Shown here: piece by piece, positions 1 through 7,954 of the stretch
How positions within the stretch are numbered: the first letter of the stretch is position 1
Layout of the letters: every line of letters begins with the position of its first letter
From: Legionella anisa
GTDB lineage: Bacteria > Pseudomonadota > Gammaproteobacteria > Legionellales > Legionellaceae
NCBI RefSeq assembly: GCF_001467525.1
Contig: NZ_LNXS01000054.1
Span: 396,632 to 460,631, forward strand
Direction: 5' to 3'
DNA: 64,000 nt
Notes under the pieces: generated by a model
What the model was told of the DNA's origin: nothing
Databases searched by the model: none
The model's input: the letters and a program-made list of their open reading frames with translations, nothing else
Program-made: the position numbers and the translations under genes

Positions 1-1259
1 TGGGTAATCGAAGTATCCTGAAATTCATCAACCAGAATGTGATGAAGCGTATGGTCTAAATATAATGCTAAATCCGTAGGATTTTCTACATCGCCTAATG
101 CACTCAATGCTTGCTGGGATATTGCAGTGAAATCAACTTCATTTTGTTCGCTAAACAAAACGTGTAAATGACCTACAAGAAGGGGAAGTAACAAAAAGAG
201 TGCTTGCAGGACTTCCCATTGCTCAGGATCATATTCTGGCTCAGGTAAATTACTGACTTGGATTAATGCTTCAAGGAAATCAGGATATTCATTGAGTTCG
301 TTGAGCAATTCTTTGCTGGCATTTTTAAGTCTTTTATATTCATCCGGAGCACAGGAGGTACTGAGCAAACCCACGTGATGATCAAAACTTTTGCGAAAAT
401 TCGCATCTCCTGTAAGCAAGAGTTTACTTAAAGCGGTCGCAATCTCTTGATTGGTATGTTGAAAATCATACCAATCTTTTAACGGATAGCGTGGCGACTG
501 AGGATTATTTTCTATGATTGCCAATTCACGAGCACATTGAGTCAACTCAAGAGCCAAATGTGTGGGTAAACTTTGCGTGAACCGCTTTAATTCATGCTGC
601 TCTATAAGTCGCAGTGCGCGTTCAAAAGTTGATTTTTCTTGAGCGCGTGCTTGAAAGAGGGGAACTAACCATTGATCTCTTTGAGAAAGCAGTGCAGTAA
701 ATAATTCAAGTAATCGATCCTGACGATTATCGACATGCAACAAGAGTGTTTTTATCGCTTTTTGATATTCAGGGGTTGCTAGAGCAAACTGAATACAGCG
801 TCGCCCCGCATTTAAATAATGACTGTTCGCTTTTTCGGTAATCTGTGAGTAAGCAATTTGTTTTTCCAAGAGAGGAATTGCTTGATTGATACTTTGACAT
901 AAAGAGTCAATTGTAATGATTTTTAATCGATTCGGTTGATGTAATAAATTCCATTGAAAGTGGCTATCATGCTGAAGGGCTGCACGAGCAAAATCGAGTG
1001 TCATTTGTTGATGGGGTGTATTGGCTTTTATATTATTTGCTGCGTTTTGCAATGCGAGTACAATACGTTCACGCATTTCACTTGCAGCTTTGCGGGTGAA
1101 TGTTAATGCGACAATCTGTTCTGGGGCAGTTACGGTGCTTAACAATCGCAAATAACGCTGCGTAAGAATTTCAGTTTTTCCTGAGCCTGCTGGAGCTTGT
1201 ACGATAAATGATGTGGAAGGATTTGTGGCTTGGCTTCGTTGATCACTGTCGTCTAGCAT
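1..1259 (-). CDS. UvrD/RecB-like (AddA-type) helicase subunit, 3' part cut by window edge
   Basis: This is the N-terminal ~419 residues of a superfamily 1 helicase of the AddA/RecB kind, which unwinds DNA ends in double-strand break repair. The first ATG (position 1259, reading leftwards) is followed at residues 21-29 by a Walker A motif QAPAGSGKT, then by ALTFTRKAASEMRERI (motif Ia type) and by KIITIDSLCQS. The Walker B box VDEFQDTS lies right at the window edge. The absence of any in-frame stop to the edge shows that the gene continues outside. It starts 132 bases downstream of the lysC-lysA stop on the same strand, with a GC-rich hairpin between. AddA, RecB and other UvrD-like nucleases share these motifs; the C-terminal nuclease domain, if present, is out of view. 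Confidence 0.85.
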   Translation of the reverse strand, partial: MLDDSDQRSQATNPSTSFIVQAPAGSGKTEILTQRYLRLLSTVTAPEQIVALTFTRKAASEMRERIVLALQNAANNIKANTPHQQMTLDFARAALQHDSHFQWNLLHQPNRLKIITIDSLCQSINQAIPLLEKQIAYSQITEKANSHYLNAGRRCIQFALATPEYQKAIKTLLLHVDNRQDRLLELFTALLSQRDQWLVPLFQARAQEKSTFERALRLIEQHELKRFTQSLPTHLALELTQCARELAIIENNPQSPRYPLKDWYDFQHTNQEIATALSKLLLTGDANFRKSFDHHVGLLSTSCAPDEYKRLKNASKELLNELNEYPDFLEALIQVSNLPEPEYDPEQWEVLQALFLLLPLLVGHLHVLFSEQNEVDFTAISQQALSALGDVENPTDLALYLDHTLHHILVDEFQDTSIT

Positions 1260-1298
1260 TGTTATTTTTATTCCTGTATGTTTTATTAAATGTTTTTG

Positions 1299-1331
1299 CC
1301 TCCGTCCCGCGGCTTGTCCGCGGGGCGGAGG
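1299..1331. repeat. GC-rich palindrome, REP-like
   Basis: The near-perfect inverted repeat CCTCCG-T-CCCGCGG, loop CTTGT, CCGCGGG-G-CGGAGG would form a 14-pair stem. It is much richer in GC than its surroundings. It lies between the stop of the LysC-LysA gene and the start of the helicase gene. A second, smaller hairpin (CTTCTC/GAGAAG, about 1369-1386) follows towards lysC-lysA. A related GC-rich palindrome with the same TTG(T)CCGCGGG flavour occurs near 47071-47098. Confidence 0.7.
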
Positions 1332-1391
1332 GTAAGATTAAATTCCTTAATTTAATGACAGGCACCTTCTCTCCTCGGGAGAAGGAAACGT

Positions 1392-3953
1392 TCAATCGAT
1401 AACAATTTCTTGTGCAGGTGGACGTAAATTGTAATGTGAACTCATGCAACGACCGTAGGCTCCAGCATTGGCAATTAATAACACATCACCTTCTTCGGTC
1501 ACGGGTAATAATCGATCATAGCCTAAGGTGTCTCCTGATTCACAAATTGGACCAACTATATGAGAAAAACCAGCTTTCTCTTCATGCAATCGACTTAAGT
1601 TAACAATTTCATGGTAGGCACCATACAAGGAAGGTCGGATTAGCGAGTTCATACCTGTTTCAATGCCCACAAATTTTACCTTTCCTTTTTCTTTACATTG
1701 AGTGACTTTAGCAAGAATAACACCGCTTTCTGCTACAAAAAATCGCCCCGGCTCAAGCCAGATTTCAATTTGCGGATAACGTGATTTTACTGCCATTAAC
1801 AAAGCATCCATATTTGCAAAATCTAATGGTTGTTGTCCGGGCTTTTCTACGATACCCAAGCCGCCGCCCAAATTAATGGATTTGGCATGTGGGAATTGCT
1901 CTGTTAGAGAGGCAAGCATTAAGGCAGTTTGCTGCCATAACTCCGGAGTAAGAATGCCGCTACCTGAATGTGCATGTAAACCAACAACTTGGATTTTATG
2001 CTTTTTGGTTAATGCCACAACCTGGTCAATGTCATTTTGCGTAATGCCAAATTTTGACTCATTTCCGCCGGTTGAAACATGTTTGTGATGGCCAGCACCA
2101 GTACCTGGATCAATACGAATAATGACTTCGCGATTTTTAAATAAATTAGGCCAATGCTCCAGAGGGTATAAGCTATCTATAGTGACATAACAACCAAGAT
2201 TTAATGCATATTCGTATTCTGCTTTTGGTGCAAAATTAGGGGTAAACAAAATTCGTTTACGGTCTATGCTAGGAAAGAGTTCCAATACTCTGTCTAATTC
2301 TTGAATGGAAACACATTCAAAACCGATGCCTTCGTGTTCCATAGTTTTTAAAATCGATGGATGAGGATTGGCTTTAATTGCATAAAACAAAGTATCGATC
2401 GATTTTAAAGCCAACAGTTGTTTGGCTCGAGCAGCTTGAGTGGGGCTATGGTAGACATAACAAGGCGAATTAAGTGAGGCAATAGTTAATAAACGATCGC
2501 GCTCTTTTTCCCACCATGGAATATCGCGAACAGCAGGTTTGCCAAACTCTTCATGCCAGCTTTTTGAATAATAGAAAATTTGGGGATTATTTTCTATGAG
2601 TAAATGATGCAGCTTTTGGCATAATTGATTTGCCTGCGATTCATCAACAACAAAAGTTAGGTTTAAGTCATTGGATGCGAGTGACATTAAATAAACTTGT
2701 TTTGCTTCAAACACTTCTAAAGCTGGGCCAAGTTGTGGCAATACAGTTCTGATATGATGACCTACGAGGCTTACAGCGCTACAAGGCTCAATGAGCTTGG
2801 CACGGCCAAATTGATTCAATTCGTCGAGTAAGGCATTAATTGCTGGTCGGTCATGTATTTTGCTATTGATATCCAGGGACAGTGTTACGTTAAACTCAGA
2901 GGAAGAGAGTAAGTCTACCGAGAAACCATGATTTTTGAAGGCAGTAAATACATCAGATAAAAATCCAACTTGTTGCCACATGTGTAAGGTATCTATAGAA
3001 ATCAATAAAATACTGTTTTTGATTTGAATGGATTTAATTAATGGTGCCGTTTCATCAATATCCTTAGTAATGAGTGTTCCCGAATGTTCTGGCATTTGCG
3101 TAAATTTGACTGACATTGGAATGTTGGCACGCCGAACAGGAGGAATACAATTGGGATGCAATACTTTCGCTCCCATTGTCGCAATTTCCTGGGCTTCATC
3201 ATAATTTAATTTTTTCAATAAGCGTGCCTGTGGCAATTGATGTGGGTTCGCAGTATAAATTCCAGGGACATCAGTCCAGATTTCACAAGATGACGCTTGG
3301 AGTTTGCCAGCAAGTAAAGCTGCCGAAGTATCAGAGCCACCACGGCCTAACAAAACAGTCTCGCCTTGAGGATTTGCAGCAAAAAAACCTTGAGTAATAA
3401 TGGCTTGAGCACCACTCGAGATAAATTGTTCCACTAACTTAGGATCATGTTCACTTTCACAACGGGCAGACAGATAATTTGCGGACACCCCATCAGGGAA
3501 TGGCGTACTGGTTAAAAGTTCACGTGCATCATACCATTTACAACGAATTTCTTGTTTTTCGAGAAATGCATGACCTAGGCGAGTCATCATCAGTTCGCCC
3601 ATACTTAAAATTTCTGCATGCGTTTTTGCAGGGGCTTGTTTTAGTAAGGCAATGCCAGTGAGCCACTGCTCTAATTGCAACAAATCTTTGGCAACTAATT
3701 CAGAGTCTACTTCCAGCTGTTCGGCAAGATGAATATGTCCATGACGAATATCAGCAAGAATGCTCTGATGTTCATTGATTAAAGCAGCTTCAATGGCTTT
3801 TTCAAGTTTGTTAGAAATTTGCGTTAGTGCGGAGCATACGATAATAGGCTGTGCCCCAGAACTCATATGTTTTTTAGTTATGGAAGCAATATTATTCCAC
3901 GTGTTACGAGTTGAAACGCTGGTGCCTCCGAATTTAGTTATTATTTGTCGCAT
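1392..3953 (-). CDS. lysAC: Bifunctional aspartate kinase / diaminopimelate decarboxylase
   Basis: One polypeptide of 853 residues carries the first and last enzymes of lysine synthesis. Residues ~1-290 are aspartokinase (KFGGTS at 7-12, GRGGSDTSAA at 203-212), residues ~310-455 look like paired ACT regulatory domains, and ~490-853 are the PLP-dependent decarboxylase. In the last part K527 in YAIKANPH is the expected PLP lysine, with HAHSGSG at 660-666, GGGLGI at 696-701, EPGRF at 734-738 and CESGD at 804-808 completing the family motifs. It phosphorylates aspartate at the pathway entry and decarboxylates meso-diaminopimelate to lysine. The fusion is known in some gammaproteobacteria including Legionella and Xanthomonadales. 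ACT domains suggest feedback control by an amino acid, probably lysine; that is inference. Confidence 0.95.
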   Translation of the reverse strand: MRQIITKFGGTSVSTRNTWNNIASITKKHMSSGAQPIIVCSALTQISNKLEKAIEAALINEHQSILADIRHGHIHLAEQLEVDSELVAKDLLQLEQWLTGIALLKQAPAKTHAEILSMGELMMTRLGHAFLEKQEIRCKWYDARELLTSTPFPDGVSANYLSARCESEHDPKLVEQFISSGAQAIITQGFFAANPQGETVLLGRGGSDTSAALLAGKLQASSCEIWTDVPGIYTANPHQLPQARLLKKLNYDEAQEIATMGAKVLHPNCIPPVRRANIPMSVKFTQMPEHSGTLITKDIDETAPLIKSIQIKNSILLISIDTLHMWQQVGFLSDVFTAFKNHGFSVDLLSSSEFNVTLSLDINSKIHDRPAINALLDELNQFGRAKLIEPCSAVSLVGHHIRTVLPQLGPALEVFEAKQVYLMSLASNDLNLTFVVDESQANQLCQKLHHLLIENNPQIFYYSKSWHEEFGKPAVRDIPWWEKERDRLLTIASLNSPCYVYHSPTQAARAKQLLALKSIDTLFYAIKANPHPSILKTMEHEGIGFECVSIQELDRVLELFPSIDRKRILFTPNFAPKAEYEYALNLGCYVTIDSLYPLEHWPNLFKNREVIIRIDPGTGAGHHKHVSTGGNESKFGITQNDIDQVVALTKKHKIQVVGLHAHSGSGILTPELWQQTALMLASLTEQFPHAKSINLGGGLGIVEKPGQQPLDFANMDALLMAVKSRYPQIEIWLEPGRFFVAESGVILAKVTQCKEKGKVKFVGIETGMNSLIRPSLYGAYHEIVNLSRLHEEKAGFSHIVGPICESGDTLGYDRLLPVTEEGDVLLIANAGAYGRCMSSHYNLRPPAQEIVID

Positions 3954-4358
3954 GATTCATTTCCGCACAAAATTAAAACACATTAGCATGGACGGGAGTA
4001 GGTGTACAAGTCTAAATATTTTGAATTAGGGATTTATTGAAGGATTTCCTATTAATTAACCATGATGACCTTAATTAAATCACTGTGGGCTAATATTAAT
4101 TAGTTGTTGAATATAAAAAAGAAAAAAGTGTTTTTAAGGTGTTTTTAATGATTTCAAAACAGGGTACACTCGCTATTTAGTGGACGAATTTTATCAATTT
4201 TTTGAAGTATAGCGTTATCTACTAAGTTCTAGACAAAGCACAAGTAATGTGAGGTGAAAGGTGTACTCAAGTACATGACTGAGCCGAACGAGCTTGCAAT
4301 GAGGTATCGAACTTAGTGGGTGGCGCTATAGATACTTGAGGAGTAAGGAGTGAAAAAT
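3954..4358. other. Intergenic region between divergent lysAC and fadL
   Basis: This 405-base AT-rich gap must hold the promoters of the two divergent genes, but I could not assign convincing -35/-10 pairs. Its right third (4208-4332) is taken up by a dispersed 125-base hairpin repeat, listed separately, which ends 26 bases before the fadL-type start codon. The remainder contains runs such as TTAATTAA but no open frame with coding character. Confidence 0.6.
4208..4332 (+). repeat. Dispersed 125-bp hairpin repeat, copy A
   Basis: The segment is closely similar to 39105-39230 over its whole length. Both copies share ATCTACTAAGTT, GTGAGGTGAA, CGAACGAGCTTGCAA (copy B has GGAACGAGCTTGCAA) and CTTAGTGGGTGGCGCTATAGA. 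The two ends are imperfect inverted repeats (left TATAGCG...CTAAGTTC, right GAACTTAG...CGCTATA, about 18 of 22 positions pairing). A small inner palindrome, GTACTCAAGTAC, sits in the centre. It has no coding capacity and looks like a MITE or a structured intergenic element. Both copies lie just upstream of a gene in the same orientation. Confidence 0.8.
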
Positions 4359-5792
4359 ATGCACAAACCTTTAAGGACACTAGTTAGCGCGGCTGTTATT
4401 AGTGTTCTGGCTACAGGTGGAGTTCATGCAGCAGGATTCTCTTTATACGGAGAGGGAGCTGGGTATACAGTTGGTAACTATGCTGCTGGTTCTGCAGCTG
4501 AAGCAGCTGACGCATCAACAGGTTGGTATAACCCTGCTGGCTTAGCCTTAATTCGTGAGCAGCAAGTAGTGTTTAGTGGTGTTGGCATATTTCCTACTAT
4601 GAAATTGGATGGCACGAGTACGTTTACTACGCGTACTGGTCCTGCTTCTGTTCAATACATACAAGATTTCAACGGGGTAGATGGAAGCTACAATGGATTT
4701 GTTCCTTCATTCCATTATGCTCGTCCTTTAGGTGAACGTACTACCTTTGCTCTAAGTGTCACTTCTCCATTTGGGTTGTCTACTGATTGGGCTCCTGATT
4801 CTCCTGTACGCTATTCAGCGACATATACCGAAATTTTGACTATGAACGTTTCGCCGGAATTGGGTACTCGACTCACTGAACATTTTGCATTGGGAGCAGG
4901 CCTTGATATTCAATGGTCTCGTGCTAAATTTAATCAAATGATTGGCGCACCCACTTTGTTCCAAATTCTTGGAGATGATCCTGCGCTTGTTGACACTTTA
5001 AGTTACAATAAAGCAAAGTCTTATGGGGTTGGATTCCATGTTGGGGTGATGGGAATATTTAATGACAATCACACTCGCATAGGTCTTAATTATCAATCCA
5101 GAATAAGACATGTTTTCTACGGCCATAGCCGCTTGACTGGAATATTGGCTAATAATAATTTTAATCTGATTTTCCCAGTATTACCTCCTTCAACAACCCG
5201 TATAAATAATGAATTATTTAGTGATCCGCAAGAATTCCCAGATGTACTTACATTGAGTGCTTATCAGGATGTCAACGAGAAGTTAGCTTTATTAGGATCT
5301 GTTGTTTATACAGGTTGGGGTATTTTTAAAGTAATTCAATTAAATAATGTTGCGGTACCCAATATCGGTCCTCCATTACTTTTTAATGTGACTCAAGCCA
5401 ATATTAATAGTGCTGTACCACAAAACTACCAGGATTCTTGGCGTGTTGCTCTTGGTGCAAATTATCGTGTGAATCCAAAGCTTATGCTTCGTATAGGTGG
5501 TGGTTACGATCAGACTCCAACAAATGATATAGATAGAAATGTTCGTTTACCTGATATTGATCGTTGGGCAATTGCTGTTGGTGCCCATTATCAATGGCGA
5601 CCCACTATTGGTGTCGATGTAGGATATACTCACCTGTTTGCTGGAGGTAAGCCAGATGTTAATTCTGTCCAGCCTCTTTCACAAACCTCTACCTATAATG
5701 TGAGTGTTAACGACGGTCACTTTGCTGCTGATCTTGTGGGTGCTCAATTGACATGGGTTATGGATAAAGTTCCCGAAGTACCTACTAAATAA
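4359..5792 (+). CDS. FadL/OmpP1-family outer-membrane transport protein
   Basis: This encodes a 477-residue outer-membrane beta-barrel of the FadL family, which takes up long-chain fatty acids and other hydrophobic compounds. A signal peptide (basic start, hydrophobic core, cleavage after GVHA) precedes AGFSLYGEGAGYTVGNYAAG and the family hallmark STGWYNPAGLAL, which matches the N-terminal hatch region. Repeated aromatic/Gly strands run to the end. The length is normal for the family. I chose ATG 4359 because AAGGAG lies 8 bases upstream; the GTG at 4350 would overlap this ribosome site. A strong terminator follows at 5821. The substrate cannot be told from sequence. Confidence 0.88.
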   Translation: MHKPLRTLVSAAVISVLATGGVHAAGFSLYGEGAGYTVGNYAAGSAAEAADASTGWYNPAGLALIREQQVVFSGVGIFPTMKLDGTSTFTTRTGPASVQYIQDFNGVDGSYNGFVPSFHYARPLGERTTFALSVTSPFGLSTDWAPDSPVRYSATYTEILTMNVSPELGTRLTEHFALGAGLDIQWSRAKFNQMIGAPTLFQILGDDPALVDTLSYNKAKSYGVGFHVGVMGIFNDNHTRIGLNYQSRIRHVFYGHSRLTGILANNNFNLIFPVLPPSTTRINNELFSDPQEFPDVLTLSAYQDVNEKLALLGSVVYTGWGIFKVIQLNNVAVPNIGPPLLFNVTQANINSAVPQNYQDSWRVALGANYRVNPKLMLRIGGGYDQTPTNDIDRNVRLPDIDRWAIAVGAHYQWRPTIGVDVGYTHLFAGGKPDVNSVQPLSQTSTYNVSVNDGHFAADLVGAQLTWVMDKVPEVPTK

Positions 5793-5820
5793 TTATTTTA
5801 GAAATGAGTATAATAAAAAA

Positions 5821-5842
5821 GCCACTTTTAAGTGGCTTTTTT
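5821..5842 (+). terminator. Rho-independent terminator after the FadL-type gene
   Basis: The perfect hairpin GCCACTT/AAGTGGC (GCCACTTTTAAGTGGC) is followed by TTTTTT and preceded by AAAAAA, so it could work on both strands. It lies 28 bases after the stop codon. Confidence 0.88.
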
Positions 5843-5985
5843 ATTATAACAATTCTCTCCCATGGCAAATGAGTTCCGTTGCCGCACGCGTAGCCAGGTT
5901 TACAGTTGAATTTTCTACATATCGCTGAAAAACCAGTTCTACTCCGACTTTTCGCGCTTGTCAGTGATGTTGCAAATTGATACAT

Positions 5986-6043
5986 GTAGCCTGGGTGCAG
6001 CGAAGCGGAACCTGGGTTACGGCTTCGCCTGCACCCAGGCTAC
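5986..6043. repeat. CCTGGGTGCAGCG palindromic repeat
   Basis: The ends GTAGCCTGGGTGCAG and CTGCACCCAGGCTAC are inverted copies, with GCGAAGC and TACGGCTTCG between. This is one of about ten copies or half copies of the same family in the window, all between genes or at gene edges. Confidence 0.8.
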
Positions 6044-6182
6044 ATTACTACATAGTTATGACCATTTGCCATAGCCGTGAACGGTTATTTCTATTTTATT
6101 AATATTTAATATTTATTAACTTAGGAGTTATATGGAGGCGAATTCGCCCCCAACTAACTCTAACTGATATAAATGAAGATAA

Positions 6183-6572
6183 TTAATTTTTGACAATGGT
6201 TGCTTCACCTAGGCCATTTACAAAAAAGGTATATCCGTTCTTTGAGAAATATTTTGGATTGATATCACCGGTATCAAGATCCATATGAACTTCTCCAACT
6301 TCTACGGGATTCGCTGTATTAGTAGCCATTTTAATTATTGCAGAACACTGTTTCCCAGTTGTATGACCGTAGCAGGCTAATTTTACGAGATTCCAATAGA
6401 CCTTTTGTGTTGAATTGGCGGGAGTTGGATATGCAGAAGGGACGCCCGCAATGTATGCATTTGACTCTACAGGAGTATTGTTATGGGTGATTAAATAAAC
6501 GGGACTTGCAAAAGCTGTTACAGCGCTTAAACTTAAGGCTACTGCTGAAAAACCTTTAAATATTAAATTCAT
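6183..6572 (-). CDS. Small secreted protein of unknown function
   Basis: The 129-residue product begins with a clear Sec signal peptide (MNLIFKGFSAVALSLSAVTA, cleavage probably after AFA before SPVYLITHNN). The mature part is about 107 residues with two Cys (in LACYGHTTGKQC) that could form a disulphide, and it has no membrane segment. I do not recognise a characterised family; secreted proteins of this size with Cys pairs are common in Legionella. It stands alone, convergent with the FadL-type gene and separated by about 200 bases from hemB. Role unknown; export to the periplasm or medium is inferred from the signal peptide. Confidence 0.75.
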   Translation of the reverse strand: MNLIFKGFSAVALSLSAVTAFASPVYLITHNNTPVESNAYIAGVPSAYPTPANSTQKVYWNLVKLACYGHTTGKQCSAIIKMATNTANPVEVGEVHMDLDTGDINPKYFSKNGYTFFVNGLGEATIVKN

Positions 6573-6788
6573 TATATCTTTTTCTCCATTTAATTATAAG
6601 TGATTCGTTAGAAGTTAATATGTTCACTAAGGTAGCGAAAAAATAACTGTTCTTAACCAATCGGATTTTTTACATCTTTTAAACGCATCAAAGAGTATAT
6701 CGCAAAATAACTTAGTGTCTATTACCCATTAGTTTTAAGCAATATTCTGGAGTGACAAAGCGTTTTTAGCTAAGGCGCGCTTATATGC

Positions 6789-7781
6789 CTATGACTTATT
6801 CTGACTCAATAAACGTGCGATATCTTTGGCAAAGTAAGAAATAATAAAATCTGCTCCAGCACGTTTTATCGCAACCAAACTCTCTATTATGGCTTGCTCT
6901 TCATTGATGAGCTTGTTTTGAGCAGCGATTTTAATCATCGAATATTCACCGCTTACCTGATAGGCACAAAGAGGTACCTCAGGGAAATGTTGTTTTAGCC
7001 TCGCTATAATATCCAGGTAAAATCCGGCAGGTTTTACCATGATCATATCGGCCCCTTCCTCAATGTCCAGAGCTGTTTCTCTTAAAGCTTCAGCACTATT
7101 TGCAGGATCCATTTGATAGGCCTTACGATCACCAAATTTTGGTGCGCCTTGAGCTGCTTCTCTAAAAGGTCCATATAGGCAGGAACAGTATTTGGCACTG
7201 TAACTTAAGATAGGGATATGCTGATATCCCTGTGCATCCAAAGCCTCACGAATGACCCGCACCATTCCATCAGTCATTCCACTCGGTGCGACCCAATCTG
7301 CACCAGCTTGTGCATGACTTACAGCTTGTTTTGCAAGAAAGGCCAAGGTCTTGTCGGTATCAATACATTCTCCTGCGAGTACACCACAATGCCCATGATC
7401 CGTGTATTCACAAAAACAAAGATCAGTAATAATTAGGATGTTCTTATTTACAGAACGAATTGCTTTTATCGCTTTTTGAATAATTCCTTCATGATTAAAC
7501 GATTCACTACCATAAGCATCTTTACATTTGGGTATGCCAAACAAAAGCACTGCGGGAATACCTAAGGAGGTGAGTAATTCAATTTCATTCGGAATACAAT
7601 CGAGACTTAATTGAAATTGACCGGGCATTGCACTTATTTCTTGTGGCTCATTAAGTAGCTCACTGATAAATAAAGGAGCTATGAATTGTTGCGGATGTAA
7701 GCGTGTTTCTTTAACTAAAGCACGAGACATTGCACTATTTCTTAAACGAGTTAACCTTAATGGTATGTTGTAATCGGTCAT
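6789..7781 (-). CDS. hemB: Delta-aminolevulinic acid dehydratase (porphobilinogen synthase)
   Basis: HemB condenses two 5-aminolevulinates to porphobilinogen in haem synthesis. The 330-residue product has the zinc-type Cys cluster CFCEYTDHGHCGV, the first active-site lysine in SYSAKYCSCLYGPF and the Schiff-base lysine in IMVKPAG. A longer open frame reaches back to 7949, but its first 56 residues translate a half copy of the palindromic repeat (7908-7944). The ATG at 7781 gives the normal family length and N-terminus (IPLRLTRLRNSAMSRALV), with AGGA about 8 bases upstream. It follows tamB on the same strand after a 173-base gap, so cotranscription is possible but not certain. Confidence 0.95.
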   Translation of the reverse strand: MTDYNIPLRLTRLRNSAMSRALVKETRLHPQQFIAPLFISELLNEPQEISAMPGQFQLSLDCIPNEIELLTSLGIPAVLLFGIPKCKDAYGSESFNHEGIIQKAIKAIRSVNKNILIITDLCFCEYTDHGHCGVLAGECIDTDKTLAFLAKQAVSHAQAGADWVAPSGMTDGMVRVIREALDAQGYQHIPILSYSAKYCSCLYGPFREAAQGAPKFGDRKAYQMDPANSAEALRETALDIEEGADMIMVKPAGFYLDIIARLKQHFPEVPLCAYQVSGEYSMIKIAAQNKLINEEQAIIESLVAIKRAGADFIISYFAKDIARLLSQNKS

Positions 7782-7907
7782 GAAATTAATCCTGTTATGT
7801 AGTTCACTTCGACATGGCCACGAGAATCGAAGATGTATTTTAACACAACTCCCATAACCTGCACTCAAATCGGACTTTTCCCCAAGAGCTTTAACTTGCG
7901 AATAAGA

Positions 7908-7944
7908 GTAGCGAAACCCGGGTTGCGGCTTCACCCAGGCTACA
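7908..7944. repeat. Half copy of the CCTGGGTGCAGCG palindromic repeat
   Basis: GCGAAACCCGGGTT and GGCTTCACCCAGGCTAC match the right half of the repeat family. It lies in the tamB-hemB gap and creates the spurious in-frame extension upstream of the real hemB start. Confidence 0.6.
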
Positions 7945-7954
7945 AGCATCCAAA

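Larger units (their letters stand above)
5793..6182. other. Intergenic region with terminator and palindromic repeat
   Basis: The gap between the convergent fadL-type gene and the small secreted-protein gene contains the terminator hairpin at 5821-5842 and a copy of the CCTGGGTGCAGCG palindromic repeat at 5986-6043. The open frame in between (5785-5985, minus) lacks a ribosome site and homology, so I do not count it as a gene. Confidence 0.6.

Noticed and set aside
5785-5985. 66-codon minus-strand frame after the FadL-type gene
   Set aside because: It includes the terminator hairpin and has no ribosome site or recognisable protein character.
7782-7949. Upstream extension of hemB (56 residues)
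   Set aside because: It translates a half repeat element and lacks similarity to HemB; ATG 7781 has a ribosome site and gives the normal length.
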